A program made the position numbers and the translations under genes. The notes beneath the pieces were generated by a model, which did not search any database, was not told the origin of the DNA, and saw nothing but the letters and a program-made list of their open reading frames with translations. 64,000 nucleotides of DNA from Nitrospira sp. Its GTDB lineage: Bacteria; Nitrospirota; Nitrospiria; Nitrospirales; Nitrospiraceae. This document shows, piece after piece, positions 11,501 to 19,779 of the stretch (its first letter is position 1; each line of letters opens with the position of its first letter). The DNA lies in NCBI GenBank assembly GCA_005116965.1, contig SWDG01000025.1, forward strand, positions 137,214-201,213, read 5' to 3'.

Positions 11501-11703
11501 TCGATCGGCCTCGCCACGGCTTCGGCTGCGACTTCCGCACTCGCGCCAGGATAATCCGCTTCAATCTGCACGACCGGTGGGTTCATCTCCGGAAACTGCG
11601 CCACCGGAAGGAACTGCAACGCAAGCAGCCCCATCACCACAATGATGATCGACACCACTGACGCAAGAATCGGACGGTCTATGAAGACGTGCAATTTCAT
11701 CAA
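8536..11703 (-). CDS. RND multidrug efflux permease (HAE1/AcrB-MexB family)
   Basis: 1055 aa; FIDRPILASVVSIIIVVMGLLAL, GIVVDDAIVVVENVER, GLTAKNAILIVEFA. Confidence 0.96.
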   Translation of the reverse strand: MMKLHVFIDRPILASVVSIIIVVMGLLALQFLPVAQFPEMNPPVVQIEADYPGASAEVAAEAVARPIEVMLPGIDNLLYFESTSSNDGHVSITLTFEVGTNPDIAQVQTQNREKLAEPQLPAEVIRQGVSVKKATRNLLAVFVLKSTDPQHDSVFLSNYAARRVVDDLKRVKGVGDAWVFGQSSYSMRIILNPLHMAKLGLVPSDITAIIREQNRDYPAGTIGREPALKGTELTIPIIAKGRLTEVKEFEELIVRALPDGSLVRLKDVARVEVGAQSYGLEARWNSKPTTFILTFLSPGANALEMVRGARAKMDELSKNFPPGVSYDVPYDTTHFIEVSIREVVKTLAEAMILVVLVVYLFLESWRATVIPMVAVPVSLIGTFMGLYALGFSINTITLFGMVLAIGIVVDDAIVVVENVERHMREDRVSAKEAAKRAMSEVTAPIIAIVLVLVAVFAPVGFVGGITGALYKQFAATIAISVTVSGFVALTLSPALCAVVLKSQHGERAVFWVLFDRLFRHTQRGYTNTVGAILARPIRVMAVFGVLLAFSFWLFQSLPKSFVPEEDQGYFIVVAQLPDGASKQRTDAVLEKIERVFQANPAVNSTDALSGQNFVFGTRGPNSATMFVPLIPWDERPEPQNHVKAMVGAAYAEFEKIPEALLLAFNAPAIEGVGAAGGFSVQLQDPTGEDFKRFAEVAQQFVERVQQEPAIGRVGTNFRVSSPRVYAHVNRERAKALGVPISEIFDTLQAYFGNFYINDFVKFGRVYHVQTEAEPEFRSTPQDLSKIYLRAQNAQGTNMIPLDTVVTAEYQSGPDPVKHFNGYNTALLMGAAAPGFSSGQALEALERVAKDVLVPQGYGIDWSGLSFQERRMGGQSNLVFIVGLLMVFLVLAAQFESWVVPFAVILAVPFGIFGALTAVWLRGFENDIYFQIGLVTLIGLTAKNAILIVEFANTRYEAGRPLIEAAIEAARLRFRPIIMTSMAFIFGMVPLVVARGAGAASRQSIGTGVMGGMLAATFLAIFFVPLFYVVLRKFTRRRTQPVAASDEMTPPQLSQE

Positions 11704-11713
11704 CGATGTGTCT

Positions 11714-12910
11714 TCAGGATTGGGGAATGGTGGGAGTTGATTCCGTCACTGAAGGCTTTGTCTGACTCCACGGAACCGCCTTCACCGGCGCGCCAGGACC
11801 GATTTTCATCATCCCATTCACGACCACACGATCACCCTGCTTGAGGCCCGTATCAATCAGCCACTGCTCCCCCCTCCAGTCGGAGGCGACCACGCCACGA
11901 ATCTGGACCTTCTCGTCCTGATCAATGACAAAGACGAACGGCCCTTGGGGCCCCTGCAACACGGCTCGCTGCGGGACAAGAATCGCGTCGGTCTTCGTAT
12001 CACCGGTAAATCGAACCTTGACGAACTGCCCCGGCAAGAGAGTACGCGTGGGATTGGGAAACGTGATGCGTGTTTGCCGTGAGCTAGTTTCCGCTCGCAA
12101 ACCAGGCTCCAACAAATCGAGCACCCCTTCCTGTGGATAAACGGTCCCATCCATGAGCGTAAGCCGACCTCGCAACTGATAGACTCCCGGATGGGTGATT
12201 CGCTTTGCCTCGATGTCCCGTCGTCGCTTCAGGATGAACGTCTCCGGCACGTTGACCACCACATACATGGGATCAACCCGATGGATCGTGGTCAAGAGAT
12301 CGGTTTGAGCCGAGACCAACCGCCCTTCATAATAGCGACTGCGCTCAATAAGCCCGGTGATGGGGGCCGTAATGAGGGTATTATCCAGATCGAACTGCGC
12401 CTTCATCAGATCGGCCTGAGCCCCTGCTAGTGCAGCATGTGCCGACAGCTCTTCTGCAATCGCATCATCCACGTCCTTCTGGCTGACGGCCTGTTCAGCA
12501 AGCAAGGGTTTCACCCGTGCGAGATTCTGCCCGGCTTGGACGACGCGGGCCTCCGCTTGTGCAATCTTGGCCTTCGCACTCGCTGCCACCGCCTTAAACG
12601 GAACAGGGTCGATCTGATACAGCCGATCACCTTTTTTCACATCGCGGCCTTCTGGATAGAGGACCGCCTTCAAAAGTCCCGTCACCTGCGAACGGATCTC
12701 CACCGGACGAGAGGCTTCGGCTTGGCCAATAAATTCAGGTTCATCAGGAACGGTCTGCGTCTGAACCGTGACGACTTCCACTTGGGGTATCGGCGGCGCT
12801 GGCATGGAACCGGCCTCTTGCTTGCACCCAGTCGAGAGCGCGATCGCCACCAGGGCAAGACACGTCGAGACACCGTGTACCAACTGACGCTGTTTCAGCA
12901 TACGACCCAC
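11714..12910 (-). CDS. RND efflux periplasmic adaptor (AcrA/MexA family)
   Basis: Lipobox STGCKQEAG; PEFIGQAEASRPVEIRSQVTGLLKAVLYPEGRDVKKGDRLYQIDP biotinyl-lipoyl-like domain. Confidence 0.94.
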   Translation of the reverse strand: MGRMLKQRQLVHGVSTCLALVAIALSTGCKQEAGSMPAPPIPQVEVVTVQTQTVPDEPEFIGQAEASRPVEIRSQVTGLLKAVLYPEGRDVKKGDRLYQIDPVPFKAVAASAKAKIAQAEARVVQAGQNLARVKPLLAEQAVSQKDVDDAIAEELSAHAALAGAQADLMKAQFDLDNTLITAPITGLIERSRYYEGRLVSAQTDLLTTIHRVDPMYVVVNVPETFILKRRRDIEAKRITHPGVYQLRGRLTLMDGTVYPQEGVLDLLEPGLRAETSSRQTRITFPNPTRTLLPGQFVKVRFTGDTKTDAILVPQRAVLQGPQGPFVFVIDQDEKVQIRGVVASDWRGEQWLIDTGLKQGDRVVVNGMMKIGPGAPVKAVPWSQTKPSVTESTPTIPQS

Positions 12911-13042
12911 CTTATTCTGTATTCCTCACCAAACAAGAGCCCAAGAAGACAAACGTGGCATTGTACGCAGGTCACTCAGTCCGCAGCAAGCCAGCACCCG
13001 ATAAAACTGCTCCTCTTTCCAACAACCACACACCACCACTGT

Positions 13043-13384
13043 TCAAGATTGATCATCAGTCCTGCTCGATGTCTGCTTCCTACACGTCTCCTTCGAGGGT
13101 GCACATCTCTCCAACCTTGTGATCTCTTGAACCACACACGTCGTCAAGCAGCCGGACGCCCGCAGTTCCGCTCCCTGCTGCCACAGACTGGCCAAGAGCG
13201 CCTTGCCATCGGCATCAATGAACGTCACGCCGGTCAAGTCGATCACCGCACAACGTTCGTGGTCCTCAGACATCTTACGGCAATAGGCATTGAGCTCCTC
13301 TACCCAGGGACCGGCTAGACGACCCTCAACCACGAGAGAAACGCTCGACCGCGCTGCATCTCGCTGAGGGGTGATCTTCAACAT
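13043..13384 (-). CDS. STAS-domain protein (anti-sigma factor antagonist-like)
   Basis: RLAGPWVEELNAYCRKMSEDHERCAVIDLTGVTFIDADGKALLASLWQQGAEL. Confidence 0.7.
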   Translation of the reverse strand: MLKITPQRDAARSSVSLVVEGRLAGPWVEELNAYCRKMSEDHERCAVIDLTGVTFIDADGKALLASLWQQGAELRASGCLTTCVVQEITRLERCAPSKETCRKQTSSRTDDQS

Positions 13385-13394
13385 GAACTCACCC

Positions 13395-13649
13395 TCACAG
13401 CAGTCTTCCCTCGTAGGTTCGGCCCACGTCAGTTCCGAGCTGCAACTGCCGATTCTGGAGAATCACTGGATCGACGACCTCCCCACATTGCACACAACGC
13501 CTGACCAGAGAACCGGCCTGGGCTCCACCGGCAATGGAATCGAACGACTCTTCCACCACCATCAGCCCCATGCATCTGGAACAACGGATCGAACCGGCAA
13601 GGTTCTCCCGGCCTTTCAAATTCTTCTGGGACAATCCTGTGGTTGCCAC
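13395..13649 (-). CDS. small zinc-ribbon-like hypothetical protein
   Basis: Two CxxC pairs (CSRCMG and CVQCGEVV); 11 bp upstream of the STAS gene. Confidence 0.6.
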   Translation of the reverse strand: MATTGLSQKNLKGRENLAGSIRCSRCMGLMVVEESFDSIAGGAQAGSLVRRCVQCGEVVDPVILQNRQLQLGTDVGRTYEGRLL

Positions 13650-13919
13650 GACAACCTCCCTTGTTTAAGGGCTCACGTATTGGGATGCGCAACATGTATG
13701 CCAATAGCAACTTGAATAGCTGACACTATTTAAGTAGTGGGAATCATTCTGAAGATGCTTGGCCGAAAGAGACGATCAAACTGAAGGATTGTAAGGTAAT
13801 CTGCCGATCCCACGGCACGCTGCCGAAAGAGCGGCACCGTACAGCTCAACACCTTCACGGGCTGGGCTGCAGAGAGTCAGACCTATGGACTGAGCCGCTG
13901 CCCAGGGTGGTGCCGCATA

Positions 13920-15062
13920 TTAATCCAGTGTCTGGCGATACCGCTTAACCCCGATCGCCAACACCACGACCGCGAATAGAGCGATCGGCCAGAGCTGGAG
14001 CGCCACCTCCTCTACTCCATTACCCTTCAGCATGATCCCTCGGACAATCCGCAGAAAATGCGTGAGCGGCAGCACCTCCCCGATCGACTGCGCCCATTGC
14101 GGCATGCCACGAAACGGGAACATAAAGCCCGACAGCAGAAGGGAAGGCAAAAAGAAAAAGAACGACAACTGGACGGCCTGCAATTGGTTCTGCGCCAAAG
14201 TGGAAAATGTGATCCCCATTGCCAGGTTGGCCACGATGAAGATCAAAGCCGACACAAACAGCATCGGAATATTGCCGTAGACCGGCACGTTGAACAGCAG
14301 ATGGGACGCCAGAAGTATCAGCACCACCTGAATAAAGCCGACCAAAATATAGGGCAACACCTTCCCCAGCATGACCTCAAACGGCCTGGTCGGCATCGAG
14401 AGGAGATTTTCCATCGTGCCCCGTTCCCGTTCACGTGTAATGGCCAGACCGGTGATCATCACCATTGTCATGGTTAACACGACACCCATCAGCCCCGGCA
14501 CGATGTTGTATTGCGTGATGCCTTCGGGGTTATAGCGCGCGTGAATGTGTACATTGATCGGACTATCACTTCCGGCAAGATAGGCTAAGGGACCTGTCAG
14601 ATCTCGGGTGAGCGCCGTCGTCGCCAACTGGCGCAATGCGCCGATGGCATTGCTGGTCGCAGCCGGATCGGTTGCGTCGGCCTCAACGAGGATCGCCGGT
14701 CGTTCGCCGCGAAGCACGTCGCGGGAGAAGTTCGGTGGAATATTGACGACGAACTGTGCCTCACCGCGTGCCAATACCTCCTCCGCCTCCTGTTCGGTCG
14801 CCACATTACGAACAAACTCGAAGTAATTGCTGTTGCGAATCGCGTGCAGAAGCGTTCGCCCATGAGGACCGTGGTCAGCCAGCAACACCACCGTCGGCAG
14901 GTGTTTCGGATCCGCGTTGATCGCGAAGCCAAAGAGAACGAGCTGGATCAGCGGGATACCGACCATCATCCCGAAAGTCACGCGGTCGCGACGCATCTGA
15001 ATGAATTCCTTCACGACAATTGCCCCAAAACGGGACAGGGAGAACGTAGAAGACGGGCTCAT
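13920..15062 (-). CDS. ABC-2 type efflux transporter permease (YhhJ/YbhR-like)
   Basis: KEFIQMRRDRVTFGMMVGIPLIQLVLFGFAINADPKHLPTVV; ITRERERGTMENLLSMPTRPFEVMLGK; PLTHFLRIVRGIMLKG. Confidence 0.93.
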   Translation of the reverse strand: MSPSSTFSLSRFGAIVVKEFIQMRRDRVTFGMMVGIPLIQLVLFGFAINADPKHLPTVVLLADHGPHGRTLLHAIRNSNYFEFVRNVATEQEAEEVLARGEAQFVVNIPPNFSRDVLRGERPAILVEADATDPAATSNAIGALRQLATTALTRDLTGPLAYLAGSDSPINVHIHARYNPEGITQYNIVPGLMGVVLTMTMVMITGLAITRERERGTMENLLSMPTRPFEVMLGKVLPYILVGFIQVVLILLASHLLFNVPVYGNIPMLFVSALIFIVANLAMGITFSTLAQNQLQAVQLSFFFFLPSLLLSGFMFPFRGMPQWAQSIGEVLPLTHFLRIVRGIMLKGNGVEEVALQLWPIALFAVVVLAIGVKRYRQTLD

Positions 15063-15999
15063 GACGTGAAATGATCCGGTGCCTGTTGCATGAGGTGGAT
15101 AAAGGCATCTTCAAGCCCCGTGTCGACCCGATGCCATTCATAAGGCGCTCGGCGAAACGCTGCCACTGCTGCGTCGAGCGCGTCCGGATCGTCTCCACTG
15201 ACATGGAGTCGGTCTCCGAACGCCACAGCCTGTTGCACGCCAGACTGTTGCCGGATCTGTCCAGCCAACTGATGGAGGTCCGGACCACTGACCGACCACG
15301 TCGTCAGGCTCGCACGCTGAATGACGTCAGAGACCGTCCCATCGGCGAGCAGCGTCCCGTAAGCGATATAGGCGAGTCGATGGCAACGCTCGGCTTCATC
15401 CATGTAATGGGTCGTGATGAGAAATGTGAGCCCCTCGGCAGCCAGCTCATGAATCTGTTCCCAGAACTCTCGTCTCGCTTTGGGATCGACGCCGGCTGTC
15501 GGCTCATCAAGTAAGAGCAATTGCGGCCGATGGATCAAGCAGGCAGCCAGCGCCAACCTCTGTTTCCAGCCGCCTGACAGGTGGCCCGCAAGCTGTTGCC
15601 GCCGACCTGCAAGCCCCAGCCGTTCGAGACTCCGCTCGACGGCCTCCCGCCGATTGGGAATTCCGAACATGCGTCCGACAAAGTCTAAATTTTCGGCGAT
15701 GCTCAAGTCCTCATAGAAACTGAACCGCTGGGTCATATAGCCGACAACGGTTTTGATCATTTCGCTCTCCGTAATCACGTCATACCCAGACAAGTCCCGC
15801 TCCCTTCATCAGCCTGTAAGAGGCCGCAGAGCATACGAATGAAGGTCGTCTTTCCACTGCCGTTGGGACCCAGGAAGCCGTAAATTTCCCCTCGACGCAC
15901 TTGCAGCCCAATATGGTCCACAACAGTCCGCGCCCCGAACCGCTTCGTCATGCCCCGCACGTCGATGACGAGGTCTTCTCCGGTTCGAACCTGCGTCAT
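15059..15999 (-). pseudogene. ABC transporter ATP-binding protein (YbhF-like) split by a -1 frameshift
   Basis: ORF 15775-15999 has Walker A GPNGSGKTTFIRMLCGLLQADEGSGTCLG then stops; ORF 15059-15793 resumes GYDVITESEMIKTVVGYMTQRFSFYEDLSI...LSGGWKQRLALAACLIHRPQLLLLDEPTAGVDP. ATGA overlap with the permease. Confidence 0.85.
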
Positions 16000-16985
16000 C
16001 GGGCAACTCCAAATCGCATGTCCACCGGTTGGCCAGGATGCAAATTGCCTGCGACCTCCTGGTCAAACAGAACTTCAACCATAAAGACCAATTTTTCTCG
16101 GCTTCCCTGGCTGTAGATCACAGGTGGCGTATATTCAGCCCGTGGCGAAATATAGCTCACGGTTCCATGAATCGAGCCTTGTATACCATCGACCAAGACC
16201 TGTACCGGATCACCGAGCGTGATCGTCCCAAGCTTGGCTTGAGAGACAAATGCACGCACCTTGATGTGGTCAGGTGGTAACAAGACAACGACAGGCCGTC
16301 CGGCCGGCACCCATTCGCCCTCTCGATACAGCGTGTCGAAGACAAACCCTGTCTTGGGTGCGAGTTGACGCTTCTGCGCAAGATCCCATTCCGCCTTCGC
16401 GAGCGCTGCCTCCTTTGCTCGGACTTCTGCTTGAGCCTCAGCGATTTGATCCGTGCGAGAACCTAAAAGAGCCGTACTCAAGTCTGCTTCGAGCTGTGAG
16501 ACGCGCTGCTGGTTTTGATCCCGCGCAGATCGGGCCCGATCCACCTCAACCTCCACCGCCGCACCGGGCACTGCCGCAAGCCCTTCCTGACGTACGACTT
16601 CGCGCAGCGAGAGCTGCAATGCTGTTTGGGCTTGTTGTAATTGCGCCCTCAGAGAGGCAATCTCAGAGGGTCGTTTGCCTTTTCTCCGATCTTCGAGAGT
16701 CGCCCGTGCTTGGCTCAATTTTCGTTCTGCTTCATCCCTCGTGGCTTTCTCAGAGCTTTGATCGAGTGCAAACAGAGAATCTCCCGCCTTCACCTGCATA
16801 CCACGCCGCACCGATAAGGTAGCTAAAGCCCCGCCATAGGGAGACGCCACATAGACATACTCTCCTTCCGCATAGCCCTGGACCAGATCGGAGGGAGCCT
16901 TATCGCAGCCTGTCATGCGACCGACCACCATCAGGGCGAGTAGACCGAGAAGAAACCGCTTTGAGATCCTTCGGCCATGGCTCAT
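15996..16985 (-). CDS. HlyD-family periplasmic adaptor (YbhG-like)
   Basis: VASPYGGALATLSVRRGMQVKAGDSLFALDQSSEKATRDEAERKLSQA; PKTGFVFDTLYREGEWVPAGRPVVVLLPPDHIKVRAFV. Confidence 0.9.
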   Translation of the reverse strand: MSHGRRISKRFLLGLLALMVVGRMTGCDKAPSDLVQGYAEGEYVYVASPYGGALATLSVRRGMQVKAGDSLFALDQSSEKATRDEAERKLSQARATLEDRRKGKRPSEIASLRAQLQQAQTALQLSLREVVRQEGLAAVPGAAVEVEVDRARSARDQNQQRVSQLEADLSTALLGSRTDQIAEAQAEVRAKEAALAKAEWDLAQKRQLAPKTGFVFDTLYREGEWVPAGRPVVVLLPPDHIKVRAFVSQAKLGTITLGDPVQVLVDGIQGSIHGTVSYISPRAEYTPPVIYSQGSREKLVFMVEVLFDQEVAGNLHPGQPVDMRFGVAR

Positions 16986-17614
16986 CAGCTCACCGCTTTC
17001 CCTTTGGGAACCAGCGCACCTTCCAAGATGAGGTGGATGACAGCCGAATAGCCCTTCTCCACCGTGAGACCTAGCTCTATCAGCTTGGGTGGATTCATGA
17101 TGGTCTGGACGGCGCCTAGTAAAATTTCGATAATCAGGTGAATTGAGATGTCGCGCCTGATCACACCGGCTTTCTTGCCGTCTTCGAATAGCCCGCCGAA
17201 ATAGCGTCGGATCAGCTCATGTCGCCGTTGCTCGATCAGCTGAAACAGTTCTGGACTCTCACGCCCAATGTCTCGCACGAAAGCCGGCTGGATCTCCGCC
17301 GTGTGCCGTTGCAAACAGCTGAGGAACTGATGGAGTGCCATGTCGACATCAGCAGCTTGTGCCTTCGCTAACTGTTCAAGATCCGCTTCCACCTCTCTGA
17401 ATTTGTCCTTCAACACGGCCTCAATCAGCGCGGCCTTGCTTGGAAAGGACACATAGAGGGTCTTTTTACTCATGCCCAATTCGGCGGCCAGGTCATCCAT
17501 GCTCACGGAGCGAAATCCGTGGGCAAGGAATTGGCAGCGCGCTGCACGAATGACTCGTTGAGCGGCAGAACGCCCGACCGAAGACACGTGCCCTTTAGAC
17601 TTGCCTATCGACAT
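16985..17614 (-). CDS. TetR/AcrR family transcriptional regulator
   Basis: AAQRVIRAARCQFLAHGFRSVSMDDLAAELGMSKKTLYVSFPSKAALIEAVL HTH. Confidence 0.93.
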   Translation of the reverse strand: MSIGKSKGHVSSVGRSAAQRVIRAARCQFLAHGFRSVSMDDLAAELGMSKKTLYVSFPSKAALIEAVLKDKFREVEADLEQLAKAQAADVDMALHQFLSCLQRHTAEIQPAFVRDIGRESPELFQLIEQRRHELIRRYFGGLFEDGKKAGVIRRDISIHLIIEILLGAVQTIMNPPKLIELGLTVEKGYSAVIHLILEGALVPKGKAVS

Positions 17615-17805
17615 ACCACCTCACTGCACCATAGAAACTATTATAGTATCAATAGTTTCTTCGCGGTGCTGTCAAGCAACGATTCTTGCAGGGACACAGC
17701 AAGACCATACACCACGAACTGCTGACACTTCAGGAAATGAAACGCTCAAAAAGGCGTCACCGTCCGACAAGACAGCCGAAAGGACCAGAAGTGGAAGTCG
17801 TACTG

Positions 17806-19371
17806 CTACTGAGGGCGGGAAATGCCGAGTTTCTGCATTTTTGATTGAAGAGTCGTTCGCTTCAGCCCTAACCGCGTCGCGGCACCCTCTGAACCACCGA
17901 TGATCCATTTTGTGTCATGTAGCGCGCGCAAGATCTGCTCACGCTCGGCCTCTTCCAGTGTTGTGGTGGGACCTGGAAGGTGACTCGCCGTCTGAAGTTC
18001 CCCGATAGGCACCTGCAGATCCGTCCCTTGCGTGAGAATGACGGAACGTTCCACGAGATTCTCCAGTTCACGAATGTTCCCCGGCCAGGCATACCGGGAG
18101 AGCACATCGAGCGTTTTAGCGGGAACCGTCTGGATATTCTTTTTCATCCGAACGGCATAGTGCTGCGTGAAATAGCGAACCAAGATGGGAATATCTTCAC
18201 GGCGCTCACGCAACGGTGGCGCAGTGATTGGGAAGACATTCAATCGGTAATACAAGTCGCTTCGAAACTGATTGACCTCCACCAACCGCTTCAGATCTCT
18301 ATTGGTTGCGGCAATCAAGCGAACGCTGACCTGTATGGTCTTAGTGCTGCCGAGCCGCTCGAATTCCTGTTCCTGTAGAACGCGCAGCAGTTTTGACTGT
18401 AACTCCAGCGGGATTTCTCCTACTTCGTCGAGAAAGATCGTCCCTTTATCGGCCAACTCGAATCGGCCGGCTTTCTGCGAAATCGCCCCGGTGAACGCGC
18501 CTCGTTCATGCCCGAAGAGCTCGCTCTCCAACAACCCGGTTGGGATCGCAGCACAGTTCAGCTTGATGAACGTGCGCTCGCTTCGACCGCTCAGTCGATG
18601 GATGGCCCGAGCGATAAGTTCCTTCCCGGTGCCGGTCTCTCCTTGGATGAGGACCGTCGAATCGGTCGGAGCCACGACTTCGACTTGTTTGAGCACTTGA
18701 TTGAGAGACTTGCTGTCGCCGATGATGTCATCAAATCCGTGCTCGACGCGAAGCTCCTCTTCGAGGTACAGCTTTTCTTTCGCCAGCTTATCTTTGAGCT
18801 CCGCAATTTCCTGGAAGGCCAGCGCATTCTCTACCGCGACGGCTACCTGATTAGCCACCTGTTGGAGGAACTCCAGATCCACATCACCATAGGCCTCTTT
18901 CCCCAGACTCAGGAATCCCATGGCACCCAATCGGCGCGCCGCAGTGGTCAGCGGCATGAAACAAAACGAGCTGACACCATCTTCCCTCATACATCTCGTC
19001 ACCGTGGGCCATCGGTCTTCACGTGCCAGATCGGAGACCAGAAGAGGTTGCTGGGTTTGCCAAACCACGCCCGCAGGGCTTCCTTCGATGGCCCCCTCAT
19101 GTCCCCCGACAAGGTCGGCAGGCACGTTGGCCTGGATCGTATGCAACCGCATGGTATTTCGAACCGGATTGTGGACAGACAGCGCGACAAAATTAACCTG
19201 CACAACCCGAGGGAGTCGATGGGCGAGATCGCGAAACAGTTGATCGATGTCACGCTGTGCGGAGATCGCCTGCGCGACCTCGAGGAGCGCCTGGTAGCGT
19301 TCCGCGAGATCCTCACAGGGAGAAATGCCCTGCCTATCCATAGCCTGGTAGTATGAACCATCCACGGGCAA
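17806..19371 (-). CDS. sigma-54-dependent regulator with N-terminal GAF domain (FhlA/NorR-like)
   Basis: GETGTGKELIARAIH, ELFGHERGAFTGAISQKAGRFELADKGTIFLDEVGEIPLELQSKLLRVLQEQEFERLG, C-terminal Fis-like HTH. Confidence 0.95.
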   Translation of the reverse strand: MPVDGSYYQAMDRQGISPCEDLAERYQALLEVAQAISAQRDIDQLFRDLAHRLPRVVQVNFVALSVHNPVRNTMRLHTIQANVPADLVGGHEGAIEGSPAGVVWQTQQPLLVSDLAREDRWPTVTRCMREDGVSSFCFMPLTTAARRLGAMGFLSLGKEAYGDVDLEFLQQVANQVAVAVENALAFQEIAELKDKLAKEKLYLEEELRVEHGFDDIIGDSKSLNQVLKQVEVVAPTDSTVLIQGETGTGKELIARAIHRLSGRSERTFIKLNCAAIPTGLLESELFGHERGAFTGAISQKAGRFELADKGTIFLDEVGEIPLELQSKLLRVLQEQEFERLGSTKTIQVSVRLIAATNRDLKRLVEVNQFRSDLYYRLNVFPITAPPLRERREDIPILVRYFTQHYAVRMKKNIQTVPAKTLDVLSRYAWPGNIRELENLVERSVILTQGTDLQVPIGELQTASHLPGPTTTLEEAEREQILRALHDTKWIIGGSEGAATRLGLKRTTLQSKMQKLGISRPQ

Positions 19372-19427
19372 TGGCTCAAGAGCTCACGGCAGACAAGCAC
19401 GCTGTGTCTATGAAGCGCTCAACGTCG

Positions 19428-19664
19428 TCAGAGCGTCTGGTGCGTCCCATCACAGAACGGCGGAGTCTTCGTGTGCTTGCACTGGCACAACGCGACGTCT
19501 TTCTTTGCATCCACGGTGAACTCAACCGGTTCAAATCCGGTCCCTTCGTGTGACCCATCACAAAACGGTTGGTCTCTCGATCGTCCACAGGAGCACCAGT
19601 AATAGGTACCCGGCTCCAGCGAAATCACTGACGGCTCTTTTGCGGCAATGCGTGGTTGTCCCAT
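19428..19664 (-). CDS. CDGSH iron-sulfur domain protein with two CDGSH-like motifs
   Basis: [19 protein letters not shown] and [16 protein letters not shown]; start MGQPRIAA preceded by GGAGGGAGG. Confidence 0.93.
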   Translation of the reverse strand: MGQPRIAAKEPSVISLEPGTYYWCSCGRSRDQPFCDGSHEGTGFEPVEFTVDAKKDVALCQCKHTKTPPFCDGTHQTL

Positions 19665-19779
19665 GAGCACTCCTCCCTCCAAGATGGTTGAGATGAGATC
19701 GCGCGGCTGAGTATATCCTTTCGCCATAGAGTTTCGCACGTCCCGTAGTGGCGGCATAATTCGCCTCGTCTATGGTATT

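Noticed and set aside
12437-13318. 293-aa plus-strand ORF
   Set aside because: Antisense to the RND adaptor and STAS genes; no domain-like sequence.
13660-13915. possible small gene or regulator in the gap before the ABC permease
   Set aside because: No convincing ORF or RNA signature; left unannotated.
18508-19356. 282-aa plus-strand ORF
   Set aside because: Antisense shadow of the sigma54 regulator.
19515-19550. tRNA T-arm-like sequence ACCGGTTCAAATCCGGTCC
   Set aside because: Lies inside the CDGSH coding sequence (GTGFEPVEF); no acceptor, D or anticodon arms found around it.
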